64,000 nucleotides of DNA from Trileptium ribeirensis (lineage: Eukaryota; Nematoda; Enoplea; Enoplida; Thoracostomopsidae), in the NCBI GenBank assembly GCA_030248225.1, contig JASANE010012217.1:60445-124444 (forward strand), given 5' to 3'. Positions 13,801-28,800 of this stretch are shown here, one piece after another (positions within the stretch are counted from its first letter, which is position 1; each line of letters begins with the position of its first letter). The notes under the pieces are model-generated. The model searched no databases and was not told where the DNA came from. It was given only the letters and a program-made list of their open reading frames with translations. Position numbers and translations under genes: made by a program.

Positions 13801-16800
13801 CTCGACCCAAAATTTGAATATTTGTTCTGACTTCTTGGGCGGCTATTAAGTTTAACCTGGGGTTTTCGGGCATGGGAAATTCATTGCCGGTATTGCTTTT
13901 TCTCTGTGACCCACGGTTCCATGGGTATGAGGCCCCACGTTTCGGGGTCAGAGGGCAAAATAAAGTTTTTTACCTCATTGTAGTACCCTTCACGAAAGCA
14001 AGGTTGTTTGTCTCTTAACTTTTGATTTCTTTTCTCTGGTTGGTTTTATTTCATAGTAAAATGATAAATGCCGATGCCTCTTTTTTTGATTGTGGATTAC
14101 AGAACCGGTTCTAGAGTTATGGAGTATGAGGTATGGCGCCCTAATGGTTCCTCGACCCAAAATTAGAAAAGTCACTAGAGGGTTTTCAGGCATGGGAAAC
14201 TCAATACCGGTGTTAGTTTTGTTCCAACTTGTGCGGTAGTGTGTGATATCCACATATAGCATATCGACGTATGCTATCGAGAGCTGATTGGCTGTGCAGG
14301 CAAAAGGCGTAGGTGTACCTATTCTTCATTACGTTCTACAATCTCGATCGAGTTACTAGTTTAAATTCCGTCTGTGTGTGTGATCGACCATAACTCGGGA
14401 ACGACTTAACCGATTTTCGTGTTCTTGTGCTCATTCGAACCTGCATAGTCGATTTACCGTGTACCTCCCCGAGCGTTTTTTGATTTGGGGCCTGGTTCCA
14501 GGGTCATGGGTCAAAATGTGGGGTTTTGCTTTATTTTAACTCATTTTAGTGCCCTTCACGGAAGCAAAGTTATTATTATCTTAACTTTCGATTTTTTCCG
14601 CTTGGTTTTATTTCATAGTAAAATGATAAATGCTGATGCCTCTTTTTTGTTTTGGATTACGGCTGCGATTCTGGATTTATGGGGTTTGAGGCACGGGCTA
14701 TGGCGCTCCAATGGTTCCTCGACCAAAAATTTGCAAATGTGTTCTGACGCCTTGGGTGGCTGATACGTTTTACTTGGGGGTTTTCAGGCATGTGAAGCTC
14801 ATTGCCGATGCTGGTTTTGCTCTGTGACCCATGGTTTCATGGGTACGGTGGTCTCACGCCCCATGGTTCGAGGTCAGAGGTCAAAATGAGGGGTTTTCAC
14901 CAATTTTAGTACCCTTCACGGAGGCAAGGTTATTTTTATCTTAATTTGCGATTTTTTCCTCTGGATGGTTTTATTTCATAGTAAAATAAGTTGCTGATGC
15001 CTCTTTTTTGGTTTTCGATGAAGGCTCCGGTTCTGGAATTATGGGGTTTGAGGTATGGTACCCTCGTGGTTCCTCGACCAGAAATAGAAAATTTGTTGTG
15101 ACGTCCTGGGCGGCTGAAAAGTTTCACTTGGAGTTTTCGGGCATGAGAAACGCATTCTAGGTGTTGCTTTTGCTCTGCGACCCATGGTTCCATGGGCACG
15201 GGCGTATGGTGCCCCCATGGTTAGGGGTCAAATGTCAAAATGAGGGGTTTTTACCCACTTTATTACCCTTTACGGAAGCAAGGTTATTATTATCTTGACT
15301 TTCGATTTTTTCTATGGTATGTTTTGTTTCATAGTAAAATGATAAATGCTGATGCCTATTTTTTGTTTTTTTGTGATTACGGCTCCGGTTCGGGAGTTAA
15401 GGGGTTTGAAGTATGGCGCCTTCGTGGTTCCTCGACCCAAAATTCGAAAATTTATTCTGACGTCCTGGGCGGTGGAAAGGTTTTGCTTGGGTGTTTTCGG
15501 GCAGGGCAAACTCGTTGGTGATGTTGATTTTGCTCTGCTATCCATGGTTCTGTAGATACAGGGGTATGGCGCCGCCATGGTTCATCGACAAAAAATTCCT
15601 AATTTTACTTTTACGTCCTCTTACGTTGCTGGTACCTTGTACTTTGAGGTTTGGGGTCATGGAAAACTTATTGTTGGTGTTAGTTTTGCTCTAACTTGTG
15701 CGGTATTGTGTGATATTCACATATAGCTTATTAACGTATGCCATCGAGAGCTCATTGGCTGTGTAGGCAAAAGGAGTAGGTGTAGCTATGCTTCGCTGCG
15801 TTCTGCAATCTCGATAGAGTTACGAGTTTACTATGAATGGGTGAAACAACATCCTCCTGTGCAACATTATAATACAAATAATGTATAACCATAGACCAGC
15901 TGTCAAACAGTACTCAAACATTTATTGTCAAGCCGGAATTAGCACATGCATGAGGGCGGCGGGCGTACCACTATCCTTAACTACAAATTGTATTTCTACA
16001 TTCGCTGCTGTGACAACATTTCTATTTGAATTACAAACATATGAAGTAGATATATATCGATTGACTTTAAATAATTATAACAATGACAACACATGATTGA
16101 TGCAATTCAATGCATATAAGATCATAATAGATTTAAGGATTTGGAAAGAAAAGGAAAATTTGATTTCATGAATACGTAAATCGAAATAAATTGAAAATAC
16201 GTGTTTCTCAAATAAAACGTTTTTAAGACAAAATTACTTACTAAATAAATATTTATTAGCTTATATGAGAGTTCAGAATACGTTGCTGAGTAGGATAAAA
16301 GCAATTGTATTTGGAATCAGATAAGACAAGTGTTGGTAACCCTACAACGGCAAATGTCGCTCTTCAAATTATAATTTTTATAATTTTCAAATTTCAAAAG
16401 TTTTCATCCTTTTGGTCACTGAAAAAAGAAATAAAGAATTCTGCGGTTTTGTTATGAGATTAAAATGATTACAGCGTTGTCATAAAATTATCACCGGTGT
16501 ATAGTACCTGTCGCGGGACTTCAAAGGTGTTCAGAGAGCGAATTTGGGACGGCGGAAAGTGTATATACAGAGTACTGCTTCTGTTGTCAAAATTGCACCT
16601 TCACTCTTACAAGGCACGCTAGCCTCTATTCGAATTGTTGATTTTGGATTTTGTCTAAAAATCACATTTATTATCACATAGTTGCAGCATTGAAGTTTTG
16701 ATTAAACAGTATTGTGATTTGTAATGGTGATGCCGCGCGCCATCTTCCATAGCACTGACATGTCTCCACATAGTAGTTTTGCATTTGTAAACTCACGGCG

Positions 16801-19800
16801 TGGCGATATATAGGCAAAACCAAAATGTCCAGTACAGTTACTACAGTAAAACCACGAAAACTTAGTAATGCTCATAAAAGGGCACAGAATAGTGTGCCAG
16901 TACTATATGCTGGCAATGACACAAGACTGCGTACCTTACCAGTCTCTATGCCAAGATTTGTTGCCAACACAGAACCACTGCTACCGTTAGAAAATTCTTA
17001 GCGTGGCAAAACTGTTGCATTTTCAACACGGTGTGCAGTCGATACACGCATCTTAATGTAAACGCGGCAACCACGTGTATTTGGTACAAAAACAAGTTTT
17101 CTGTTTACGGTCACTCTAAGTTCGGAGCCGTTGCACTGATTAGTCTAATTTACTCTTCAGAATAAACTCGCCAGGCAGTCAATAGCTGGTTTATGTTATG
17201 CTAAGTTTCTGCAGCGCGAAACTAAGAATTAAATGGCGCTTTCCGATTTACAACGATGCGAGGACACAATAAACTGATGCACCGCTAAAGATTAGCTAGT
17301 GCTATGTGATATCGTAGTAGAATTTTTCTATACTTACCACAATGCAAAGATGCAATAATTCACCGGAGCATCGCTAAGAATTAAATTTCACTATACGACC
17401 AGAGTGGAAGTTGCGTATTTTTACTTTAGTGCAAGGGTAAATAACGGTAACATAGCTAGGAATTACATTGCTCTATCCGACATAGGCACAGGTTGTGTGT
17501 GCTTGCAAGGGTACAATAAATCCCGGAACATCGCTAAGAATTCTATTGCGCTATTTGATTTACAACGATGCAAGATTTGTGTGCTTACTATTATACAAGG
17601 GTGCAATAATTAACCGCAACATGTCTAGGAATTAACTTGCGCTATCTAATCTACAACAGTGCAAGCTGTGTATGATTACTACAATGCAAAGACGCAATAA
17701 TTTCCGGAGCATCGCTAAGAGTTGACTTGACCTATCCGATCTTCAACATTGCAAGGTCTGTGTGTGGATGCAGAAATTAACCGGTAAGAATCGCTAAGAA
17801 TTAACTAGTGCAATCCAGCGACAGTACAAGTTGTGTGCAAGGGTACCGTAAATAATTGAAACATCGCTAATACTATAATTCCTGCTCCATTTTTGACATG
17901 CAAGGCAAATAAATGGACAGACGGTTGGTATATCGTTCATCGCAAGGATATCGTCATCATCAAAAAAATTTCTAGTACATGTCTATACAGTTTTATGTCA
18001 CATATATCATTCGCACTCAACTTTCAAGCAAAAATTTTAGAGGTGTGAACACATCTTAACGGTAACTTCAATAGTCATGAACAGAGAATTCAATATAAAT
18101 TATTAATTGTCTTATTTTTGTATATTATTCTATGTAACAAGATATTGTTTAATTATCAACTCAACATTATGCCCTAATGGGACACCAAAGTATCGTTTTC
18201 CAACAGAAAATAATTTGAGAAATAACTGCATACCAAGTGTAGACCCTAGTTGACGCGCGATAGATTGTACTTGAAAGTATCTTGAGGCTAAAACATTAAA
18301 TGAGGTCTAACTTTGTCTTGTGCATGCATACATGGTCTCCGTATTATGGCCTATAAACGTTTGTCTAAGCTAGGCTTAGCGTTGAGATTAATAACGGTGT
18401 TATTAATGAGTTAGGCGTTGGTAATATGAATGGTTTGCGAGTAAACCACTTTACCTTATGATATACGAAAGGATTGTGCAATTGTTTTGTTCCACGGCGC
18501 CGATACCGCGGCGATCGTTTGATGCAAACAAGCTCATATTGTATTGCTTATTTCCGCTCTTTCATGTTGCTACTTCAAATGATATCGAAACTGTTTCAAT
18601 TGTTTATACGACGGTGGCGATACTGCAGCCACAGTTTGAAACAAAGTAAATGATATTGCTTGCCCGCGATATTTAGCCTTGCGCAGTTCAATCTTGCCAT
18701 TTCACATGATATACGCATTTACCGACCATGATGGACTTTGATCATTTATAATAATTTATATACTTACTAGACCGCCGAGAGAAGTACGTCTGTCAGAAAC
18801 GCCGCAATTATCAGCAGTGGAGTCACACATGGTGGTAAATGGACTTTCTGTTGGAACATCGTAGTACGAAGCCGAAATTGGCCAGTGCAAATCGAATCTG
18901 GTTGTAGTTGATTGAGAGAGTTGAGCACTTTGCCGTTTGCGCATTATATTATGACCATTATTAATATGATGACAAATCAGACTTACAGATGATCCGTAAA
19001 GTTCTGACGACGGGGACATGTCTTATGGTATCTGGCTATCACCAACTATAATCATTTAGCCACAATAATACTATGGTTTGACTTAGAACCTAGGTATTCA
19101 TGACTTCCGTATATCAACATTTAAAGTGACTAAAATAATCAAATATAGGCAATAATACGGTTCATCTAAGAATCACGTACAAATTGTAATAATTTAAGCA
19201 TAAAATTAATCTACTCTGTCGTGATATTAAAAATTAGGATTTCGATGTGTCAAATAAAGTTAGTAAAATTCATTATTTAGATATTAATATATTTGGTGCA
19301 TTTTTATGTACACATATAAGCAATTCACAAAAATTAAAATCGAGAACTAATATAACTTTTTCAACAATACACAAGGGCGTTGCCAGAAATTTTGAAGGGG
19401 GGGGGGGGTCGCGGCCCACAGAGGGTGCCTTAAACGGGGGATCTGGGGGTCGCGCTCAGAAATGTGAAAATGGGGACAAGGAAAGTGTGTCATTCAGTTA
19501 TGCACATTTCTACCTGCTAACCTTGCGTGTTCGGCCACACGCGCCAATTAATTATGCGTAATAGTGTCGAGCAAGCATGTGCCATGAACAAAGCTCGTGT
19601 TAAGCATATATGTTAAGTTAAACTTTTCGAAAACTAGGGCCAAATGGGCACCTTTCGTTAATTTGTTGTAGATCGTCCACTTGAAATGTGGAGGGAGATA
19701 AATTTGTACCCGTGTACTTGATTTGTTTACATTGATGTGAGTAAACTGTGACAAAAATTTTCAAATTTGTGGATGCACAAAAAATATTTAAGGTAGGAAT

Positions 19801-22800
19801 TTTATCCCCCTCGAGTTTTTAGCTGGACGATCTATTAAATATGTACGAACTTTTACTGACGGTATTTGATCCAGTATTCGAAGTGTTAAACGAAATCTTT
19901 TATTTTAGTGATCAATATAAAATTGGATATATTGACGATATAGCGAAAGTAATAACATATAGCGACCTAGTATCATGGAAACACAAGTATCATGTTCTGA
20001 CTACACCCTGTATTCCTGATCCCACCTATCAGTTTCGTCCAACACAGGCTCGCAGTATGAAAATTGGGAAAATTATATAAAAATAAGTACACCGTAAACA
20101 AGTAAAAAATGCAACTGTTGCCAAAATAGCGAATTTGTTCTACAAAAATGTGCAGTTTGGTCAGAAATACGGTTGAAAGTAATTGTTTTCTAGTGCGAGA
20201 GAGGTTAGTTTTAGGACAATTTCCGACATGATTTTCAGCCGGAATCATTCAAAAATTTTTGTTTGGGGTGAACCAAAAGGGCCGAGGGCGGTCGCGACCC
20301 CCGCGACAACCCCCCCCCAGGCTACCCCTTTTACAATACATATTCTGTTAAAAATCTGCATTTGATTATTTATATAGGTATATATCGTGCTCTTGAACGT
20401 TGCATCTGACCCACTCAACTTTTCAAACCAGTATTTGAATAGTTACTGCTGTTACTGCCTGCCACATTGTACATTATCCAATATATGACGTAACATTTTA
20501 GAATGCATATATATGTCATTTATGTCCAATGTTAGGGGAGGAAGTGAAACGCATGCTATGCTGTTCTCGATATACTAAGCCTAAGCCTTAGTCTTAGCCT
20601 AAACTAAGATCTCTTTATGAGCCATGTACTATGCTTAGGCCTAAGTCTTCTACCTATAATTTCTAAAATATTTGAGTAGGCTATAAATATCCATCTTATA
20701 AAATATATTGAAGCTGAAAATTTAATAAGTAGTATACGGCATGGTTTTATTAAAGGTAAATCTACAATCACTCCACTTCTTGATATTATTAATATCTGGA
20801 CAAGAACGTTAGACGAAAAAAATAACGTTGATTGTATTTATTTGACATAGCCCTTGAATTCGATTCAGTGTCGCACCCACAATTATTGCAGATACTCTAC
20901 GCCAATGGTATTAAGGGTAAAAAAATTTTTTTATACTTTCTGGTTTTCTTATCTCTCGTTATCAAATGGTTTATGTTGATATATAATGTTTATTCATCAA
21001 TTTTACCAGTGTTATCAGGTGTTCTTCAGGAGACCTCCTTGAGTCCTATATTATTTACTATTTTTATTGATGGAATCGATAAGCACTTAGAATATTTAAA
21101 ACCGAGGTTATTTGCTGATGATTCCAAACTATTTTATTCTTTCATGCTGGTTGTAATTTCCTTAATGTTCAGTGTGATCTTGATAATGAATTGATTGGCT
21201 AGTTATGATGCAGTTATCGGTTGCAGTTCAAAAATGCGTTGTTCTACATATGGGTTATCTAAATACTTAATGTGATTATTGTTTATTAGATAGTTCCGTT
21301 GCTAAATATACTAACATTACGGATCTTGGAGTTATAGTTGATGATAAGTTAAAGTTCTCTGATTATATTGAATCAGTATGCAAAATTGCATTTAAAAAAA
21401 TTAATCTAACCTTTTTATGTTTTAAAACTCGAAATTATAAATTCCTTTTGAAACTCTATAAATCCTTTGTTAAATCTAGCATTGAATACGCTTCAGAGTT
21501 ATGGAATCCTTCTCTTCAAAAAGATATAATTTTACTTGCAAATGTTCAAAAAAATTTTACTCGTCGAATTCCAGGATTAACTTATTTAGGTTATCAACAA
21601 CATTTGACACATCTACGGCTTGAATGCTTAATTTGTAGAGGAATTATTAAAGATCTGGTTATGGTTTATAAAATTATAAATGGTCTGGTCAGTCTAAATT
21701 TGGATGATTTCTTTTCTAGATTCCAACTAGCCCAGACTAGAGGTCATAATTTTAAATTTGAGATCAAGAGATCTCGTTTAGATATTATAAAAAATTTCTT
21801 TGCTATCAAAGTTGTTCGTTGGTGGAATTCACCCCATTCGGAGATTGTTGATTCAACTAATATCTTGATTTTTAAAAGACGTCTCTCCAACTATGTACAA
21901 ACGTTGGACAGTCAAGGCAGGCTATTAGAAGCCAGTACTGGCCCAAGTCTGACCTTGCCTACACTACTAATTTCTTAGTTTTCCAATTATTCTTTTTCAT
22001 TTTGCTAATATTTATTACTCTTGTGTCTGACTAAAAATAAAATAAATAAATAAAAAATAAATAAGGCGGTGGGCTGCCGTTACCCCGAGCCTCTAAGCTG
22101 TTCTTTTTTTTCTACCGTTATAACGTCCGGCCTATAAAGGTCACATGCGCCTCATTCATTAGGTGGTATAGAATCATTTTACTTCATGCTGGTTTATTTG
22201 GACGTTGAAAAAGAATCAAAAATTAATTAGTTCAAATTTTGCTCTTATTGCATGTTATGTGGTAATGCGTATTTAGTAATCATAAACAAACTTGACTCAA
22301 GTTGTATATGTGACTGCATACAGTATATTTGATATCAAGGTAATATATGATCCTACTAGGAAATAAATGTGTTTTAGGAGCCATTTTCGATTAAAACACG
22401 CGAAAACATACATATCTGTTATCATCATCAATTTGAGAAATATATTTTCGCATATATGTCCATGAATTACAATATCAGCTGTTGTCAAGCACGATTAAAA
22501 GGGTTTGACCAGAACTATTAGCCAATACTGGTGTTTATATTGACTTTCATCTAAACATAAATATCCACTATTACAAGAGTATATATATTATTTTATTTAA
22601 TATCGACAAAATTGGTCACGAACCGACTGCAGTAAGTAAACATTTTCATAGATCCACAAGTAAATTGGTATGATACAAAGTCACCGAGAGCAACTTTGTC
22701 GCCACTGATGCGATTGCGCTTATTGATCATCTTTTAGAACTGAAGCGATGGAAAAAAATTTCCCATATATTTTCTGAGACTACTTAGAACTCATAAATTT

Positions 22801-25800
22801 AATGATTAGCAGGTGCTTGAAAATGTTAAGCAACCAGTAATTTCCTAGCTTTTGGTGGTATAACGCAGTATTAGCCAGCATATAAATTTGAAAATTTTTG
22901 GTTGTCAATAAATTGCTCGCACCCAGTAAATTTGCGTTGTGCTACTGGTGCCATACTACTGTTGGGCCATGTGTGCACTATATTAAAGAGAAATAATTTA
23001 TGTTAAATCTACAGCTTTACAATAACGAAGCATAACCCATTGTGCTATTTTGCAGCAAATATATGGCCACCTAGTTGGGCGGTTTAGTATTTTTGGCTAT
23101 GTTCAAGGTGAAGGTTGCGACGCCTATGGTCGAAACGAATTTTTACTCGGTTCTGAATTATGATCATATGGCGGTTAATATAATGGTAGTTTATTACATA
23201 GCTATATTAAGTTATGACACAACGTTAAGGCTCTAAATATGCTTTTGTTTCTTGTTTTCTTTTTGCTTCTTTTATTGAATTGTAATTATAGAACAAATTT
23301 TATGATAACTGAGAACTCACCGGTCTAGGCGCACAGCATAAATATGGGCAATCAAGACCCTGTAATGTTAGCTTGTCGAGGACAAATTGTATTTCCGCTT
23401 CGGGTATAAAGTGAATCATGTACTAGAGCTCCCCCACATTTCTAGTTAATTTTTTTACTTTAGACAGTTCAGTGCTCATAAAGACGCGGTGCCAAGTCTA
23501 ACAATTTCCACTGCGATTATGCGATTTTCAACAATAACAATGCCTAGCTGTAGGCACGATACTAAAGTAATGTTGAAAACCCAACAGCCTCAGTGATGTA
23601 TCTAAAATGTAACGCATACGTTAGGTATATATCTGTACATTTTTGAGAAATAAATTTTTCATTACTTTCTGTGCGTTAGATCTCTACTTTAGACGTTGTC
23701 TAGTAAGTTAGTTGTATGTCAAATTATAGCCGTTTATAAGTATTCTAATATCCCCTAGGCTGCAATGTTGACGGTTCCTCAAACGTTGGAGAACAGTATT
23801 TATTTAGGGCACAGCAATGCATTATCATTTTGCTTAAATTCTGAAGATTCGACGACGATGATTTAAATTTATTTTTAGCTGTTTGGAACCCAGTTTTAAG
23901 TTTGTAGTTTCCTCGTTAACACTACACTAAAGCATTACTTACGTAAACACACATATATTTCCACTTGTTCGGAACATCTGCAAAGTCATAATTTATAACA
24001 TTCATAGGTTCGCTACTTTTCTTTGAAAATCTAAAAACACTTATCTTCCCAAGTGCCTTCGTAAATCGGTGCTGCAAATATGAATAAACAAAAAGTGTAA
24101 CACTTCCCTGCACTCTCATATTAAAGCATGTTACACACTTTAGTTTTGTTCAGGATAGGCGGGGATATTAGGGTGTCGGGTGAGTAAAATTAGTAGATTA
24201 ATCTTTAAAAATTAATTAAGTGTTACTACTTATTAATATTATTAATTATATATAATTAGTTATTAATTAAATTAGTTATTCAATCGACGCCCTTGAAGCA
24301 AAACTGCTTTTCGAACTTACCCAAAAATTGGGGTTGATGTGTTGCCCACTGCCGTTTAGCAATGAGGTTGAGTAAGAACGGAATTTCACTGACATGTTAC
24401 ACACTAAAATACAAGAACGTTGTGGGCTCACACATAATATATGCTCTGTAATACATGCTAAATTAATAAACACCTGATAAAACATTGTCTTACAGGAGCC
24501 CTTTGCTAAATCATAGCAATTTACGGTTTACCGACATAACGAACTCTGGAACGTGATGACTATTTATAAGAGTTATGAACGTGGTAAAGCGAAGACAGTA
24601 TAAAATGCTGATTGCTAGATGATGTGCAGAAAACATGTCTTTTACATGAAATACGCCACATTTTATCATTGGCTTTACTCTAGGAAATAGCAACCATTAA
24701 TTGCTAGTTTGCTCCTGCGTAATAATCGAGTAAACTAAGCAACTGCTGCAGTAATCTTTATAATTTTTTCATGGTTTGAACAAACTAAAAAGACGCGTGG
24801 GCTAATGCGGATCCAAATATATAGGTTGATCCAAAACTTTCTTCTCAAAACTACATGGTTTTTCAACCGTTTTGCTGGCTTTAACCGCGATATTCGGGTA
24901 GCTGGATTCCCATGTTTCAAACTTGCCAGGTTGGTCCAGTTTCTTACTGCAAATTACTTTCTAGCCGCTCTAAATTATTAAGGCTACAATATATGCAGCG
25001 TTTAGGAAGCCTTGAAACTTCTTTTGGAAACTCGCACCGCTGTTCAAATGACTCGCAATGTAATGCAGGACACATTTGTTAAAACGTGGCCGAGTGGTCT
25101 AGCGTGCTGCGCAGTCCTACCGGCCCAGAAGGCATATGTTCAACTACCGCCGGCACCTGAATTTTTACATTTGGTTTCGTTTTTGTTCCAAGTAAATAGA
25201 TGTTGCTAACATATAAATAGAGTGGCACCAAGAAACGGCGATTAAAAGCCTTATTGTTTCCTTTATTCTATTAATGTGAATTGATAAATGATGAATTTAT
25301 ATGCCAAAGTCGAGACTATGTAGGTTCACAAATATTAACGAGCAGAACTATATAAGAATAGATCACAATATAACTGGCTTTAGGTTTAACATATGACAAA
25401 AAAATTGTATAGCCCCAACGATCCGTGGGGAAACATCTAGTTGCTATCGTCAGCCAGGGATGGGATATATAAACCGAATGAGCAGTAAAGCCAACGCCAC
25501 CCCCTTAAAAATTTTGAACCACATTAAATTAAACAAGATGCATATTAAATTGAGTAGATAAATTCAAGCGAAACAAAGTTAACCATTTTATGAAATAATT
25601 GATCATGATGTGACCATGATTGTGCACACAGGATAGCCCCAAATATCAGCTGCGTTAAGAGCTAATCTTACAGGTAATACACGAATCCATTACAAAACTT
25701 AGAATGTTTAAACCACCTGAGAATCTTAGGGCTGTACGTGATCATTCAGATAATCCTCAGGTGTACTAGTTACCGCCAAAGTGGCTTGACCGGGCAGCAA

Positions 25801-28800
25801 ATACACCCTAAAGAGTTTTGGGGTACCCCTCGGCAATCTCTGATAAATAAGCCGAAAAACAGTCAAATCATCAAAGAACGCAAAGTGCAAAAGTATGATC
25901 GAGTGTCATATTGGTTTACAAAATATTTATGATGCACTCTTTATTGGTGCATATTAGGTCTAAAATTTTGGGGGATGGTAGAAGTTAGAGGGAGGAATAC
26001 GAGAAGTTGGGATTCGGTTTTTCTACGGCAGGATTCTGATCTTAGGTTACTGATTTTTGGGGGGATGAATCTCTCCAACCCCCATGGCCTGCGCCTATGG
26101 CACTCTTAGTATTATAGACTATGTGTTTGTTTGCGCCAAGCAAAATTGTACAAGTAGTACACATAGCGTGCACCAATCACAAAACGCAAGCAATCCTTCT
26201 CATAATAATAATAATAATAATAACAATAATAAAGCCGAGAACAACTTTATCTTACACAACCGCCAATGTATGGACATTTCAAAACCCAGCCACCATAAGC
26301 ATCAATTTGAATCCGATTCATTAAAAGGAACGGTTTTATCGTGTAACAACGAGGTTCGTTCTGGCAAAAGGCCGACAAACACACGCACGTTCGTAGAGTT
26401 TTATAGTATTTGGCTACTACAGGCCGACTCAGAGATTGTGTCGCTTAATATCAAATGTATACACAATATATAAACAGCGTGTTCTGTAAGCAAAAAATGG
26501 CCATGCTTGGTCTATCAGGGCTATGTTGAACCCGTAATTTTGATTTATCACGCCCAATATGGTGTACAAGTTCAATTGCCACGCTTTTCATATCGAGGCG
26601 TTTAGCTATAGACCTCTGGAAATCATAACTCCCACTCATACTGACAAATATATATGTATCATAATATTTCGACTTGCACGCTTGAGTCTTGCTCGTGCAC
26701 AAGAAGCCATCAATTCATGATATACTACCGAAAATATAACTAAAATTGTTGACATATACCAACCTGCAGTTTGGAAAATCTCAAACCAAATGCTCATAGT
26801 GAAGAGACAAGAAAAGACATACACCAACAGATTCGTTTTGGCTTTCAACGTTTGCTGCCGAGGATATCATCAAACTTTCTTATACACAGAAGCGCAGAAT
26901 TGCCTTTATTGTCGAAACGCTGAACAAAAATGTTTTAGCAATTTCCATGACTGAATTTATGAATTCAAGTGAAACGTTTTCAAAATATGTGTATCGCGTA
27001 AAGGTAATGCCGCGTTCGTTTTTGGTTGCTGTTAGAGCGTGTAATCAAATTTCTTCGTGTACGGAAGCGTGGACCTGAATTTATTTTCGAACTGCTGAAC
27101 AAAAATGTTTAATATTTTTAATTTCTTATGTGAATTTATGAATTCAGCTTATACGTTTTTAAATTAAGTGTGGTTGTTAAGTTTAGCTCGTCGCCTTGGT
27201 TTTCAATGGTTTAAAGCTAGAGGTCAGAATAAAATTTGATTATTTCACTGCGTAAGATAATCTTTTGGAAATTTTCTTGTATTTTGCAAAGACGCGCGAT
27301 GCGGGTTTCAACTACCGCTGATTACCCGCTAAGGTCGAACATCCATAACTGCGCGAGGATGCGATATCAATGGTGCGTGTTGTGGATATGACGATGATTG
27401 ATGGCGTAGATCAATTCTTGCAAACAACCTCAATAAGCTGCCAGAAAGCCGTGAATTATTCCAGGTTTTCCGGAGTAAAAGACAAACATTCTAAAACAGG
27501 CCACAGATGTGCTGGTATTCCTTTCACCATATAGCACATAAAAATTTTGTATACATATGAAGGAATGATATAGATCGAATACTCCGTAATATCTAGCAAT
27601 CAAATTCGATATTCTTACCTATAAATTTCGATAGCCTTAGTCACTGATGAAACATTTTTTTTCAAAAATAAAGGTTACATTAGTTTGATTCTTCAGTACT
27701 ACATACTCGAGAATACTTAATTGTAAAATATCGTAACGGTCTATACGAATTAGCTTCAGTTACTGCATAACCCGAACTGCAGTGACATATTTATGAGTAA
27801 AATACAAATACAGATCATGTCTTTCAATCACATGACTCTGTCACTATATATTGCATAGATTCTACGTTTTGTGAATGATAAATTCACAAGAGTTTCACTA
27901 AGCAATAAAATTTGTGAACTTTATGTAATAAGTTAATAATCTGTGTTAAATAATTCGAAACGATAATTGGGCTTTTAATGCAAAGAAATCGAGAAAAAGA
28001 TGCGATTTTTATATCAAATCCATAGCTTTATAGCAAAGAAAGAGCATTCACTGTGTTGTAATTTAGTAAATATATAGCCTCCTGGGTGTGCCTTTTAATA
28101 CAATTGGCTATGTCGTAACTAAATGTACGACACGGACGCTGCAATTAATAACATTCATGTGCGAATTATATATATATAGTTGTTCATTACAAAGCTAGAT
28201 TTAGGATTTGAAGTTGTATTTGAAGTAATTTAAAAATTTGAACCATTTGCCTTGGTTCTTTCAAACTATCTAATAAAGCCCAATTTTTAGGGCACGTGGC
28301 AATTAACCGACCAAGTCGCTTAGTATTATCAAGAACCATTGATGGTCGACTCTGCAAAAAGTGTGACACTCTTTAGCTTTCCTATGTAATCGACCGCGTT
28401 GCGTCTCGTGCGTTTTTGCGCTTACCCATTCCAAGTTTCTCACAAACCGAGTCGGTCGAAAATATGACCCACCCTATCCATGTTCTGGGACCACCGCATC
28501 CAGACCACACCCAGGTTTTTGAACCACTAGCTCAGACGTCCCAGGCTTTTCGACCCCACGTTTTCTACACACCTTTCAGATCCCCATCCTTTCAACGCGT
28601 TAAAAAATTAAAAGTTTAGCTTGTCGAAATTCTGAGGGTGTCTGAAAAAGTGGTTCGAAAACCCGGGGGTCTGAAAATGTGGTTCGAAAACCCAGGCGTC
28701 TGAAAAAGTGGTTAGCAAATCTGCACAGCTCTCAATTTAGCAGGTCGAAAACCTGGGAAGGGTCTGAGCTTAGTGGTTCAAAAAATCTGGGCGTGGTATA

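Noticed and set aside
12641..15700. Numerous 60-108-codon frames on both strands.
   Set aside because: They recur with the satellite monomers and shift frame between copies, so they are repeat shadows rather than genes.
24511..24693. Minus-strand frame with hydrophobic [16 protein letters not shown], considered as a second CTR helix.
   Set aside because: Lacks the MxxxM and GxxxG features and has no consistent splice phase with the 26.64-kb exon.
26084..26473. 129-codon plus-strand frame with a poly-Asn run.
   Set aside because: The openness is due in part to an (AAT)n microsatellite, and no domain or splice partner is visible.
28187..28363. Minus-strand frame after a TTTTTGCAG acceptor ([20 protein letters not shown]...), at first read as the CASK exon following LLD.
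   Set aside because: It is phase 0 and loosely L27-like, but the exact continuation LYDRI... was found at 1767-1844 with the correct length and splice sites, and no good donor follows here. At most an alternative terminal exon.
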